The translations under genes were made by a program, and so were the position numbers. A stretch of 64,000 bases of DNA from an uncultured bacterium (lineage in GTDB: Bacteria > Hydrogenedentota > Hydrogenedentia > Hydrogenedentales > Hydrogenedentaceae). Positions within the stretch are counted from its first letter, which is position 1; the number at the start of each line of letters is the position of its first letter. Shown piece by piece: positions 9,385-18,453 of this stretch. The notes beneath the pieces were generated by a model. It had not been told where the DNA came from. It made no database searches and worked only from the letters and a program-made list of their open reading frames with translations. Where the stretch lies: assembly GCA_937124615.1 (NCBI GenBank), contig CAKZKR010000016.1, forward strand, positions 62,001 to 126,000, in the 5' to 3' direction.

Positions 9385-10062
9385 TATCCCGGCCCCTAAA
9401 AATGTTAACAGACTCAAAATAACAAATAGTATTACAAACCAAAACCAGACCAATATTCCTCCGACTGGAAAAACTTCATGAAAATTTCTAACATCTATAA
9501 TAGTCTTTGGTAAGCTTAGAATATCTAATACACCAAACTTTTCTTTTTCACCTACTGCTATCCAAAACTTTCCCTCTTGAGGTTCAGGTAAATAACCAAC
9601 GATATAATAATCGCCAGTAGTCGGTAGTATATATTCAATAGTCGGGAAAATCCATGAATATGTCCCTGTAAACTTCTCATGAAAAATTTCGGGCTTTTGT
9701 GATAGAGTATCAAACACCTGTCCCCCGTATTCTATTGGAACTGTAAACGGTACTGTTAACGGTGGTAAGTTTTTAGCAATAATTGCAATTGCTGGAAAAT
9801 ATACAGGTTTTGAATCATCTAATCTAGGTGAACCTAATTGTATTTTAATTTTCTCGTTCTCTTTACCAAAAAATTTCAACCAAATCTCTAATTTTCCATC
9901 TGTTGCTTTATGATACGCTACTTGAGAAACAGTTATATCTTTTATAACATAAGGGTTTTCAATGCTTGATGGCTCCCCGTCAATAACAATAGGTTTATGA
10001 GCATAAATATTCATACATAATAATAAAATGATAAAACATAACAATAAAGTTTTTTTAATCAT
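9361..10062 (-). CDS. Secreted protein with C-terminal membrane anchor, function unknown
   Basis: About 233 residues. The start at 10062 is supported by a strong GGAGGG site; an upstream start at 10086 would add eight polar residues before the signal peptide. The signal peptide is residues 1-21 (KKTLLLCFIILLLCMNIYA). A beta-rich extracytoplasmic region follows, and a hydrophobic helix near the C-terminus (ILVWFWFVILFVILSLLTF) probably anchors it. It is the last gene of the minus-strand run that starts with the protease at 14812. I recognise no family. Confidence 0.7.
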   Translation of the reverse strand: MIKKTLLLCFIILLLCMNIYAHKPIVIDGEPSSIENPYVIKDITVSQVAYHKATDGKLEIWLKFFGKENEKIKIQLGSPRLDDSKPVYFPAIAIIAKNLPPLTVPFTVPIEYGGQVFDTLSQKPEIFHEKFTGTYSWIFPTIEYILPTTGDYYIVGYLPEPQEGKFWIAVGEKEKFGVLDILSLPKTIIDVRNFHEVFPVGGILVWFWFVILFVILSLLTFLGAGILYLVGAI

Positions 10063-10094
10063 ATAATTGACCCTCCAAATTTCCATGTTTTATA

Positions 10095-12008
10095 TTAAAA
10101 CAAATTCCCTTTTACTTTCATTCCTTTTTCAACTTTTGTTCCCTCTTTTGTTAGTTTTAGTGTTCCTGTTGAATATTCATTTTCTACTTCTAGTATTTCT
10201 ATCTGCCCCACAGGAACCTGTCTAAAACCCACTTTTTTTCCATTGATTTCTATCGGTTCCCCTTGTTGTATGAGGGTTAACACACAGCCCTCTTTAATCC
10301 CATGACTCTTTCCTAAGTTTACCGTTACAGAATTATCTTCTACAGAAAGGACTGTACCACGGACACTCTTATTAGTTTCCCTAAAGCACTGTTCCATTTC
10401 TTCTGTAATTTTCTGGATAGTTGAAATTAAATCATTTTCGTTAAAAATACTTGAACATTGTCCTATTATTTCTGTTGTTTCTGTATCAACTAACCGAACA
10501 TATACCATAGGTGATTTACCCAAAGAAGCAAATTCTATAAATCCTAAAAACCGTGCGGACAAAACCTTTCCTAATTGACGTTGTGTCTCCGTAGATGCCA
10601 AATCAGAGCTACCCAATTGTAATTCTTGTAGAAGTTTATCTAACATTTCTCTTTCGACTACCTGCATGGGCAAAAATCTATTACGAACTGTTTTTTCTAG
10701 CTCTCTTTGGAAGGCATTATCAACCCCTGCCCTTTCTAAAAGCAATCCTTGAAAAGCTGTGTTTCCCCTCAAAAAAGCTACAACAGGGGGTTTTGTATCC
10801 CATGTATCACCCAATATAACACCACTCTCTTTGAGTTCCTTAAAACGAGTTGCCAATTGTGTTATTTGTTCCTGTATCACTTTTTGCCTTTGGACATCAT
10901 TATTTTTTTGTATTTGTTCTGTAACCTGTTGTAAGAGTATTTGTGTAACCTGGTCATCACCTCTTTTTGATGCTTCTGTAAGTATTTCTTTTGCCTTATC
11001 AAGTTCCCCTTTTTTCTGATGGACAACAGCCTTATTACTTAATGCCACAACATTCATTGGATCGAGTGAAACTGCCTGTTCAAATTCTTGTAATGCTTTT
11101 GTATCTTCGCCCATTTCTTGAGATATACGTCCTTGAGCATTTAAGTTTTCTGCCTTCATCCAATCATATTTGGTTCTGTCCTGATTCTTTTGGAGAATTA
11201 CTTTTGCTTCTTCTATTTTACCTAACTTTGATAAAGCCATTCCTTTAATAGTTTGAGCATAACCATCATTGGGAACCTGGTCAGCGTATTCTATTGCCTT
11301 CTGATAATCCCCTTTCATATATGCGATTTTTGCCAAACCTGCTGTTGCATTTATAGCACCAAATTCTTTTTCTGCTTCATCAATTTTACCTTGTTCTGAT
11401 AAAATATATCCTTTAAGTTCCTGTAAATCTATATTTTTTTGTTCATCCGCGATAGAAGTATTTAACATTTTACTTGCCGTTTCTAAATCTTTTTTCCTAT
11501 AAAAAAACTCGGCTGTTTCCTTCAACAAACTGAGTTGATGTCCTCCACCTCTTAGAATTCTTTCAATCACCATTGTCGGAGGTACAACAAATAAAACCAT
11601 AGGAAGAACATCTACTTTACTCAAACAAGAATTATCTGATAATTCTTTTTCTGAAACTATCTTAAATTTCAAATCCAATCTATTTGCAAATTGTTTGAGT
11701 CCCTTTACCTCTTCTTTACAAGCAATACCAATTATTTCTATTTTCTTTCCGCCAAGCTGTAGGTCTAACACTGATAATTTTGTGGCCATGTCCTCACCTG
11801 TCTGGGGAGAAAAAATAAAAATGACCAAAACAGGTTCATTTTTATCTTTATATTTACTCAAATTTATTTCTTCTCCATTAATATCCTTCGCCGTAAATAA
11901 TGGGAAACTATCATTTTTTAAAAATATTTGTGCATAAATAGTCCTATTCTCTAATAAAAGTATTAATAATAAAGAAATAATTAGAAAAGATGTCTTTCTC
12001 AGTCCCAT
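10095..12008 (-). CDS. Thioredoxin-fold / TPR / CsgG-like fusion lipoprotein-export type protein
   Basis: This exported protein of about 637 residues has four parts. There is a signal peptide (1-26). Residues ~32-160 form a redoxin-like domain (SFPLFTAKDINGEEINLSKY) in which the position of the usual CxxC reads SPQTGED, so it is not redox active in the standard way. Tetratricopeptide repeats fill ~165-370. A CsgG-like domain (~405-540; VDNAFQRELEKTVRNRF, VVEREMLDKLLQE) and a small beta domain (~550-637; GKSHGIKEG) end the protein. The ATG at 12008 has a perfect AGGAG site seven bases upstream, unlike the ATG at 12026. It lies 78 bases behind the kinase gene. Possible role: envelope assembly or sensing. 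Confidence 0.8.
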   Translation of the reverse strand: MGLRKTSFLIISLLLILLLENRTIYAQIFLKNDSFPLFTAKDINGEEINLSKYKDKNEPVLVIFIFSPQTGEDMATKLSVLDLQLGGKKIEIIGIACKEEVKGLKQFANRLDLKFKIVSEKELSDNSCLSKVDVLPMVLFVVPPTMVIERILRGGGHQLSLLKETAEFFYRKKDLETASKMLNTSIADEQKNIDLQELKGYILSEQGKIDEAEKEFGAINATAGLAKIAYMKGDYQKAIEYADQVPNDGYAQTIKGMALSKLGKIEEAKVILQKNQDRTKYDWMKAENLNAQGRISQEMGEDTKALQEFEQAVSLDPMNVVALSNKAVVHQKKGELDKAKEILTEASKRGDDQVTQILLQQVTEQIQKNNDVQRQKVIQEQITQLATRFKELKESGVILGDTWDTKPPVVAFLRGNTAFQGLLLERAGVDNAFQRELEKTVRNRFLPMQVVEREMLDKLLQELQLGSSDLASTETQRQLGKVLSARFLGFIEFASLGKSPMVYVRLVDTETTEIIGQCSSIFNENDLISTIQKITEEMEQCFRETNKSVRGTVLSVEDNSVTVNLGKSHGIKEGCVLTLIQQGEPIEINGKKVGFRQVPVGQIEILEVENEYSTGTLKLTKEGTKVEKGMKVKGNLF

Positions 12009-12086
12009 AAATATTCTCCTACTCATTATTTTCTGAGTAAACCAATTCCTTTATTAATTTTACCATCTTTAATGTTTTTTTGCTTT

Positions 12087-13511
12087 CTATTTTTTTATTG
12101 GTGGTAAAAGGATATGTTTCGCTATTGTCTCTCCTGGTTTTTCGGGTTTTATTAATGGCGATAATTCCCCTGTATATGTATCATCTCCCCTTCGAACAGT
12201 CCAAGAAATTGATTCAGGCTTTCCTTTAAGTTGTGCAGTCTCACCTGTGCTATATTTATCGTTTTCATATACAACTATCCCTTTTGGGTCTTTTATTTCC
12301 AATTCAACAATTCCATCAAAAGAAGAAATTTTATCTGAAATCCTCTTTAAGTCCAGATAATTTTGAAAGTCTTCATAGGCCTCATTATCTTCTGCTTGCC
12401 ATATATTGAATATGGCTTTGCCAAAATATGGTTTATCGTGTTTATTATCAAGAGTATTATTACTTTCAGTTCCGATTTTATCCTTTTGTAGGAATAAAAC
12501 ACCGAGAATTATTCCTGCCATTATTAATAAAACCCCTATAACTGCAAATATTTGTATTTTTTTTATTATGTCGAATCTATTTACTCTTCCCATCGTCTTA
12601 TCGATTAAATTGTCATCTGCAATCAATGTGGGTGCTTCCATTTTTGCTTTATCTATACTTTCAATATCTCTTTTTTTATTGATAACTTCATTCAAAGCCT
12701 TAGAAAATGACTCCATGTCAGGGAATCTATCATCTGGGTTCTTGTTTAATGCCTTCATGATAACATCGTCTATATCTTTTGAAATTCGGATGTTTAAGTC
12801 AGAAGGTGGAAGGGGTTGCGTTCGTAACACTTTATGCATGATAACATTTAAAGTATCACCCACAAAGGGTTTTTCTCCTGTTATAAGTTCATATAAAACA
12901 ACAGCAAGAGAGAACTGGTCTGACCTTCCATCCACTTTTTCACCGGTGAATTGTTCGGGACTCATGTAATGGGGAGTCCCAATAAGAGTCCCTTCTTGAG
13001 TAAGTGTTGAATCCGGAAGACGGGCAACGCCAAAGTCTGTCAATTTTATGTTTCCATCTTTAGTTATTAATATATTTGAAGGTTTAATGTCCCTATGAAC
13101 TATCCCATGCTTATGTGTTTCATTCAGTGCACTACATGTAGCATTCGCTATTTTAAATATCTCATCTATAGACCAAATCTTCTTCTGAGTAATTAAAGAC
13201 TTCAGGTCTTCACCTTCTATATACTCCATAACAATGTATGCCAATCCATTCTCATCACCCATATCATAAATAGTTACAACATTGGGATGCTGAATCTGTC
13301 CAGCCATAACTGCTTCGCGTGTAAACCGAATAAATATTTCATCTGCAATACTTGCACTTACTGAAAGGTCTTTTCTTGCCGTTTTAATGGCTACTTTTCG
13401 CTTTATAAGAGGGTCATATCCTTCATACACTACCCCCATCGCCCCTTTCCCTATTTCACGAACAATTTCGTACTTCCCTATCCTTCTGGGAATCTGTTTT
13501 TCTTCAGTCAT
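12087..13511 (-). CDS. Membrane-anchored Ser/Thr protein kinase (Hanks type)
   Basis: A PknB-like kinase of about 474 residues. The glycine loop GKGAMG starts near residue 21; the ATP-binding Lys is K43 (VAIK); the catalytic loop HRDIKPSN covers 139-146; DFG is 159-161; GTPHYMSPEQ is the activation-segment end. A single membrane helix covers residues ~319-342, leaving a C-terminal extracytoplasmic domain of ~130 residues with no PASTA repeat. The ATG at 13511 overlaps the protease stop by four bases (ATGA) and fits translational coupling better than the longer form from 13547. All catalytic residues are present. The extracytoplasmic part could sense a signal handled by its neighbours. Confidence 0.92.
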   Translation of the reverse strand: MTEEKQIPRRIGKYEIVREIGKGAMGVVYEGYDPLIKRKVAIKTARKDLSVSASIADEIFIRFTREAVMAGQIQHPNVVTIYDMGDENGLAYIVMEYIEGEDLKSLITQKKIWSIDEIFKIANATCSALNETHKHGIVHRDIKPSNILITKDGNIKLTDFGVARLPDSTLTQEGTLIGTPHYMSPEQFTGEKVDGRSDQFSLAVVLYELITGEKPFVGDTLNVIMHKVLRTQPLPPSDLNIRISKDIDDVIMKALNKNPDDRFPDMESFSKALNEVINKKRDIESIDKAKMEAPTLIADDNLIDKTMGRVNRFDIIKKIQIFAVIGVLLIMAGIILGVLFLQKDKIGTESNNTLDNKHDKPYFGKAIFNIWQAEDNEAYEDFQNYLDLKRISDKISSFDGIVELEIKDPKGIVVYENDKYSTGETAQLKGKPESISWTVRRGDDTYTGELSPLIKPEKPGETIAKHILLPPIKK

Positions 13512-14812
13512 TGAATCTTCTTTTTTTTCTTCATTTCTTCTATCCATCGAAGTATTTTCTCCTTACCCGATTTTTCCGTAGTATATTTCGTATATTCTTC
13601 AAAATAGTAAATCGCCTTTTCTTCGTTTTCTTTTTCTAATTGAATGAGTCCGAGATTATAGTATGCCAAAGCATATTTGGAATCCAGGGTAATTGCCTTA
13701 TCAAAAAAAGACTCTGCCTGTTCCAGATAATTCATTCTTCTTAAAGTTTCTCCTAAATCATTATAAATCTGTGGACATTCAGGACATGTTTCTAATGCTT
13801 TCTCAAAAATAGACTTTGCTTCTTCAAAACGGTTTGAATTTAACAATAGAAGTCCGAGGTTTCTCTTTGCCTCCAATGAATTTGGATTTGCTTTTATTGC
13901 TTGTCTATATGCTTTTTCTGCGGTATTTAAGTCTTTCAACATCTCTGATACAACCCCCAGATTAAACCATGCCTCAAAAAACTCTGGGAACAACTGTGCT
14001 GATTTTTTATAATATTCAAATTTTCTATTTATATCATCATTATTTACTCCCATATTGTATGCTTCTATTGCTTTAAATATAGTAGGGTCAATATTAGGTA
14101 AAGGAATGATTTCTGTCTCAATTAATTGTGTTTTTTTTATTTTTAATTTATCATCATGTTGTTTATATATGGGAGTTGTTTTCAAAAATTTATTAATTTC
14201 ACTTGACGAAATTGCCAATGAAAATGCAGTTTCTTCTAACTTTCCGATAATCATCCCAATAAAGTTTCCATTTTTGTCAAAAACAGGCGCACCACTTGCT
14301 CCAGGGTCTGCATACATCGTCAATTGATAAACTCTGTTCCCTTTATAGAGTCGGTTCGGATTTGAAACCGTTCCTGTAATTACAGAAAATTCCAAGTTAT
14401 CAGGCGAAGCAAGGGTAAATATACTTGTTCCTGCATTGACAGTTCTTGTGTCAAAAACATCTATCCAGGATTGAAAAATCTGCTGTGATTTCAGAATAGA
14501 AATATCCTTCTCTTCAGAGATATACTCTTTTATTAATGGAAATACCTTCCCATCAATCATTTTACCCTCTATTTTTTTAGCCTCTTTAACTTGATGGGCA
14601 GTAGCAAGGACATATCCATCATAAGATATACAAAAACCGCTACCTTGAATTATGTTCCCGTCTGGATCTACACAATTAATAAGAAGCACTGCATTTTGTT
14701 TTTGCTTTACAATTTCTTCTAATTCTATATCTGCAAATAAATTTGTAGAATATAATACAACTATGAAAAAAAAACAATATAAAATGTTAAAATACAAGAA
14801 AGTAAACCTCAT
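13508..14812 (-). CDS. Trypsin-like serine protease (HtrA-type domain) with C-terminal TPRs
   Basis: About 434 residues. A signal peptide or membrane helix covers 1-28. The chymotrypsin-fold protease follows with an intact triad: His73 (ATAHQV), Asp103 (EKDISIL) and Ser173 (GASGAP). Residues ~265-420 are at least four TPR units (AWFNLGVVSEMLKDL, LGLLLLNSNRFEEA). There is no PDZ domain, so it differs from DegP. The ATG at 14812 was preferred over a TTG at 14833. The gene opens an operon with the kinase (4-base overlap) and is divergent from the ATP synthase operon with an 87-base gap. TPRs in place of PDZ suggest protein-partner recruitment. Confidence 0.88.
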   Translation of the reverse strand: MRFTFLYFNILYCFFFIVVLYSTNLFADIELEEIVKQKQNAVLLINCVDPDGNIIQGSGFCISYDGYVLATAHQVKEAKKIEGKMIDGKVFPLIKEYISEEKDISILKSQQIFQSWIDVFDTRTVNAGTSIFTLASPDNLEFSVITGTVSNPNRLYKGNRVYQLTMYADPGASGAPVFDKNGNFIGMIIGKLEETAFSLAISSSEINKFLKTTPIYKQHDDKLKIKKTQLIETEIIPLPNIDPTIFKAIEAYNMGVNNDDINRKFEYYKKSAQLFPEFFEAWFNLGVVSEMLKDLNTAEKAYRQAIKANPNSLEAKRNLGLLLLNSNRFEEAKSIFEKALETCPECPQIYNDLGETLRRMNYLEQAESFFDKAITLDSKYALAYYNLGLIQLEKENEEKAIYYFEEYTKYTTEKSGKEKILRWIEEMKKKKKIQ

Positions 14813-14899
14813 CTGATATTCTCTAAATAACAAAATTTATTTAATATCATTTTACCATGAAAAACATTTAAATTTTTTATTTTAAATTTATCAAATTTT

Positions 14900-15112
14900 A
14901 TGAAAATTAACAAAGATTTAATAAACACTTTAAGTATGGTTTCTAATTTAGGTTTTTCTCTCTCCATATTTGTACTTCTTGGATACTTCATAGGAAATAG
15001 ATTGGATAATTACTTTCAAACAAATGGCTTATTAGTGGCAATTTTTGTTATTTTGTTTATTTTAATAGGTTTTATAAGTTTCTTTATAACAATTCTAAAA
15101 AAATTAAAATGA
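14900..15112 (+). CDS. atpZ: AtpZ/AtpR-like small membrane protein of ATP synthase operon
   Basis: A 70-residue protein with two membrane helices (LSIFVLLGYFIG and LVAIFVILFILIGF) separated by GNRLDNYF, typical of the AtpZ family (PF09527) found first in F-ATPase operons. Members are thought to help rotor assembly or Mg2+/Ca2+ handling. No ribosome binding site is seen before the ATG in the very AT-rich leader. It overlaps the next gene by four bases. Confidence 0.75.
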   Translation: MKINKDLINTLSMVSNLGFSLSIFVLLGYFIGNRLDNYFQTNGLLVAIFVILFILIGFISFFITILKKLK

Positions 15113-15465
15113 ATGAACAAAAACTTAGATGCTCCTTCTTAACAACAGGGATATGCATCGCTTCTATTTTTTCTATATTATTTTTTTTCTTTCTGGGTAT
15201 AAAATCGTTTTATTTCTCTACTCCATGTTTTTTAAATATCTTTCTAACTTATATTTCTATTAGATCTCTTAAGAAAAAACTTCTTTTAAAAAAAATTAAC
15301 CTAATTATATTTGGAAGCGTTATAAAACTAATTTTGATTGCGTTATTCTTTTCCTTCATGGTTTATATATCTGATAGAACAATTTTAACCGTTTTTTTAG
15401 TATCTTTTGGATTACTCATTGCACCTATGACAATAAGAGTTGTATCATATTATCTATCATCATAA
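15109..15465 (+). CDS. atpI: ATP synthase subunit I (AtpI-like)
   Basis: A 118-residue protein with four hydrophobic helices and the spacing of ATP synthase I proteins (PF03899), which act as chaperones for c-ring assembly. The identification rests mainly on size, topology and its place between atpZ and atpB, since sequence conservation in this family is low. It overlaps atpZ by four bases and is followed by a 78-base gap containing a short hairpin (GAGAA/TTCTC at 15491-15504). Confidence 0.65.
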   Translation: MNEQKLRCSFLTTGICIASIFSILFFFFLGIKSFYFSTPCFLNIFLTYISIRSLKKKLLLKKINLIIFGSVIKLILIALFFSFMVYISDRTILTVFLVSFGLLIAPMTIRVVSYYLSS

Positions 15466-15543
15466 ATTATTGATATTATTTATTTTGAAAGAGAAATAAT
15501 TCTCATATCCTATATATATTATAAATATTAACGGGTATCTGTA

Positions 15544-16308
15544 ATGGAAGAAATAGGAAGAAGATGGGTCTTATATTATATTCCCGGTACTGATATATTG
15601 ATACCGGGAGGAGGCATACATATATTTACAGTTCTATCCTCTCTTTTTGTTGTAATGAGTCTACTTCTTGTAGGTTACATTTTTTCTCATCGTTTTCAAC
15701 GCATCCCCACACATACCCAATCGTTACTTGAAATTGTTGTTTTGTGGTTTAAATCATTGATAGAACCTATTATGGAAACTTCAAATACTGACATCCTATA
15801 TGAACTGTTACCATTTGTATCATCTCTCTTTTCTTTTATATTCTTTGCCATTCTCTTTTCTCTTATTCCTCTACCTTATATGGAAGAACCAACAAGTGAT
15901 TTAAATTGTACAATATCGCTCGCATTATTGTCACTCATTTATAGTTGGGTTACTGCAATTCGATTCAGAGGTTTGTATGGATTTATACGAGAGTTCCAAG
16001 GACCTTTATACAATGAAAATCATGAAAAGAAACATAAAAATACTTTACAAAAACTTTCTGTATTCTTCTTCTTCCCTTTTAAGATTATTGAAGAAATATC
16101 CAAAGTTATTTCACTATCATGTCGTCTTTTCGGCAATACATTAGGTTCTGGAATTGTAAGTATTGTTATTGCGACACTCACCTTTTATATGTTTGTACCT
16201 CTTATACTTGATGTGTTACTAACGGGTTTTGAAGCCTTTATTCAGGCATTTGTTTTTGCATCACTAACAACTGTATATATTTCGTCATATTTAGCAGAAA
16301 ACAACTAA
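15544..16308 (+). CDS. atpB: ATP synthase subunit a
   Basis: The stator subunit that forms the ion half-channels of F0. At 254 residues it is of usual length with about six membrane helices. The essential arginine facing the c-ring is R194 in SLSCRLFGNTLGSG. The conserved last-helix pattern LLTGFEAFIQAFVFASLTTVYI is present. No strong ribosome binding site precedes the ATG. It follows atpI and precedes atpE by 18 bases. Confidence 0.95.
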   Translation: MEEIGRRWVLYYIPGTDILIPGGGIHIFTVLSSLFVVMSLLLVGYIFSHRFQRIPTHTQSLLEIVVLWFKSLIEPIMETSNTDILYELLPFVSSLFSFIFFAILFSLIPLPYMEEPTSDLNCTISLALLSLIYSWVTAIRFRGLYGFIREFQGPLYNENHEKKHKNTLQKLSVFFFFPFKIIEEISKVISLSCRLFGNTLGSGIVSIVIATLTFYMFVPLILDVLLTGFEAFIQAFVFASLTTVYISSYLAENN

Positions 16309-16326
16309 ACTATAAGGAGATTTCTC

Positions 16327-16656
16327 ATGGATATTGTTACCTGGTATAACACGCTTCATTTTATTATTTCTCAAACAGCAGAAACAACCACTCAAAATAC
16401 GGGTATTCCTATAACTGGTGAAGATCTCCGGGTAATATTTGCCTGTATCTCTGCCAGTTTTACTATTGCAATAGCAGGTTTGGGAGCGGCCTTATCCGAA
16501 GGTTATGCAGCAGCGAAAGCATGTGAGGGAGTAGCAAGAAATCCAGAAGCGTCCGGTCCAGTAACAAGAACCATGATTATAGGACAAGCTGTTACTGAAT
16601 CTGTAGCAATATATGCATTGGTAATAGCCGTTATTATTCTCTTCTTTATGGTATAA
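16327..16656 (+). CDS. atpE: ATP synthase subunit c with two-carboxylate (sodium-type) site
   Basis: The rotor subunit, 109 residues, longer than the usual 75-90 because of a ~33-residue polar N-terminal extension. Helix 1 ends GLGAALSEGYAA and helix 2 holds GQAVTESVAIY. The ion-binding glutamate is E91 with S92; a second carboxylate, E58, replaces the Gln found in single-carboxylate sodium rings; V89 and Y96 complete the set. This combination matches the two-carboxylate Na+ rotor type known from Fusobacterium nucleatum. Sodium coupling is inferred from those residues. An AAGGAG site precedes the ATG. Confidence 0.95.
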   Translation: MDIVTWYNTLHFIISQTAETTTQNTGIPITGEDLRVIFACISASFTIAIAGLGAALSEGYAAAKACEGVARNPEASGPVTRTMIIGQAVTESVAIYALVIAVIILFFMV

Positions 16657-16667
16657 AGAAAAAGTCT

Positions 16668-17099
16668 ATGATTAGTATAAATTTAACACTGTTTTTTGAA
16701 ATCATTTTACTCTTTTTGTTTTTTATTTTTTCAAGAAAACTTATCTGGAAACCTCTCTTACAAACAATAAGAGAGCGGGAAGATTACTTCAAAAAGAAAG
16801 AAAACGAAATTCAAAACAATTATCAGAAAACAACAGAACTAAAAGATAGTTATAAAAGAGAAATTGAAAATGTACAAAAAACATTGGAGTCCAAAATAGA
16901 TAATACAATTCGAAGTGCTTATATTCAGCAACGAACACTAATTGAAAAAGAACAAAAGAAGGCTCACGAACAGTTAACTCTCTACCGAAGTGAACTCCAA
17001 AAACAATTTTGTATCGATAAAACTGAAATTGAAAAACATGCAAAAACATTATCAGAGAAGATAGTACAATGCTTGGTAACACAAAAAAGAATTTTCTAA
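16668..17099 (+). CDS. atpF: ATP synthase subunit b
   Basis: The peripheral stalk subunit, 143 residues. One N-terminal membrane helix (residues 5-22) is followed by KLIWKPLL and then a long charged coiled coil to the end (REREDYFKKKENEIQ onward). It overlaps the next, larger b-like gene by 31 bases. Having two different b-type proteins implies a heterodimeric stalk. Confidence 0.85.
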   Translation: MISINLTLFFEIILLFLFFIFSRKLIWKPLLQTIREREDYFKKKENEIQNNYQKTTELKDSYKREIENVQKTLESKIDNTIRSAYIQQRTLIEKEQKKAHEQLTLYRSELQKQFCIDKTEIEKHAKTLSEKIVQCLVTQKRIF

Positions 17100-17854
17100 C
17101 AAAACATAAAAAATTCTTTATTGGTACATTATTATTTTATTTCTCCGGAACATTAATAGGGGTACTCCTTTTTCACTCTCCCAATCTTTCAAAGGAATAT
17201 CTGCAAATACATGAAAAAGAACATAGAATTTATAGAGAAATTATTAAAAATCCGGAGTATTTTATGTTTTTAGAAAGACCCCACCTCTTTAAAGGAACAC
17301 CAGAAAAATTAGAACAGTTTATTTTTGCACAAAACTATGAAAAAAATCCGAAGTTTCAAAAAGAAAAAAGTAGAATTTTCTATTACTTGCTCTGGTTCAA
17401 AACTCTAAACTTCATAACTTTGTTGGTTATTGCATTTCATTTTGGCTGGACTCCTTTGCAGAATTATATCAGTAAATATCAAAGAAATATTCTGAATAAA
17501 CAAAATGAGATTGATAATCTTATTAAGCAAAGCAATAAAGAACTGGATGAGGTTCAAAATCTATATAAAACCTTACCATCAATTATTAAAGAGCGAGAAT
17601 ATTATAAAGAATCATTCCTTTCACAAAAGCTCTCTGAAATTGAGAAACAAAACAAACAAGCTATCGAACAGATTGAATTTTTATTAGAGACAAGAAAACA
17701 AGAAGAGGTCTTACATTGTATTAATGAAGTAAAAAAACAATTAATTGATGAATCTATCAAAAGGGCAGAAATAGAACTAAGTTCATTTGAAACACCGGAA
17801 CGATTGGCTCAAACTGTTGAAAAATTCAATTTCCTAATAACTATGCTTTCATAA
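17069..17854 (+). CDS. Second, extended b-type ATP synthase subunit with two membrane helices
   Basis: A 261-residue protein between atpF and atpH. Its second half is b-like: a membrane helix at ~110-128 (NFITLLVIAFHFGWTPL), then a charged coiled coil (YISKYQRNILNKQNEID) to the end. The first ~105 residues are extra: another membrane helix at ~16-36 (FFIGTLLFYFSGTLIGVLLF) and a soluble loop of about 70 residues. Two helices place that loop and both ends so that the coiled coil still reaches the cytoplasm only if the loop is outside. It takes the place of a b' subunit. Family membership is inferred from position and architecture. Confidence 0.7.
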   Translation: MLGNTKKNFLTKHKKFFIGTLLFYFSGTLIGVLLFHSPNLSKEYLQIHEKEHRIYREIIKNPEYFMFLERPHLFKGTPEKLEQFIFAQNYEKNPKFQKEKSRIFYYLLWFKTLNFITLLVIAFHFGWTPLQNYISKYQRNILNKQNEIDNLIKQSNKELDEVQNLYKTLPSIIKEREYYKESFLSQKLSEIEKQNKQAIEQIEFLLETRKQEEVLHCINEVKKQLIDESIKRAEIELSSFETPERLAQTVEKFNFLITMLS

Positions 17855-17868
17855 CTTAGAGAAATCTT

Positions 17869-18453
17869 ATGAATTTTACAATACGAAATAGATTGGCACA
17901 ACGATATGCAGAGGCTTTGAGGTCATTTATAAAAGATGAAAAAGACCTTGTCAAAGTAAATGAAACATATCAACTACTTGCATATATATTTAAGAAAGAG
18001 CCTGGATTTCTTACTTTTTTAAAGAATCCCGTTATACCTTTTGAACAGAAAAAAAAATTATTAAATATAATTCTTGAAGCAACAAATTCTCCCGAATATC
18101 TAAAAAAATTTGGGGATTTCCTTATTAAGCACAATCGTGCAGAGATAATTACTGAAATATCAAAAGTATTTGCGGAAAAAATCGACCCATGGTTAAATCG
18201 TATTGAAGTAGAAGTAACAACTGCGACACAATTACCTGAAGAATCTGAAAAATCTCTTATAAAGACATTAGAACAATTTACAGAAAAAAGAGTTCGACTT
18301 GTAAAACATATCAATCCAAACATTTTAGGTGGAATTATTGTTCATTTCTATGGTTTTTCTTTCGATTTTAGTTATAGAACACAACTGGAAAAATTAAAAG
18401 AAGAAATAATGAAAAAGGAATTATATATCGATGTCCTACAATCCACGGATTGA
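17869..18453 (+). CDS. atpH: ATP synthase subunit delta
   Basis: A 194-residue protein linking the peripheral stalk to F1. The N-terminal helical domain begins [13 protein letters not shown], typical of delta/OSCP. The C-terminal part has the conserved pattern [12 protein letters not shown] followed by [11 protein letters not shown]. It overlaps atpA by 23 bases. Its presence and position distinguish this operon from N-type ATPase operons, which lack delta. Confidence 0.92.
   Translation: MNFTIRNRLAQRYAEALRSFIKDEKDLVKVNETYQLLAYIFKKEPGFLTFLKNPVIPFEQKKKLLNIILEATNSPEYLKKFGDFLIKHNRAEIITEISKVFAEKIDPWLNRIEVEVTTATQLPEESEKSLIKTLEQFTEKRVRLVKHINPNILGGIIVHFYGFSFDFSYRTQLEKLKEEIMKKELYIDVLQSTD

Noticed and set aside
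12406-12969. A 187-codon open frame opposite the kinase gene
   Set aside because: It is antisense to the intact kinase and has shadow-type composition and no start signal.
15485-15530. TTGAAA with TATATA before atpB, considered as an internal promoter
   Set aside because: The spacing is about 20 bases and the hairpin between them is too short to judge.
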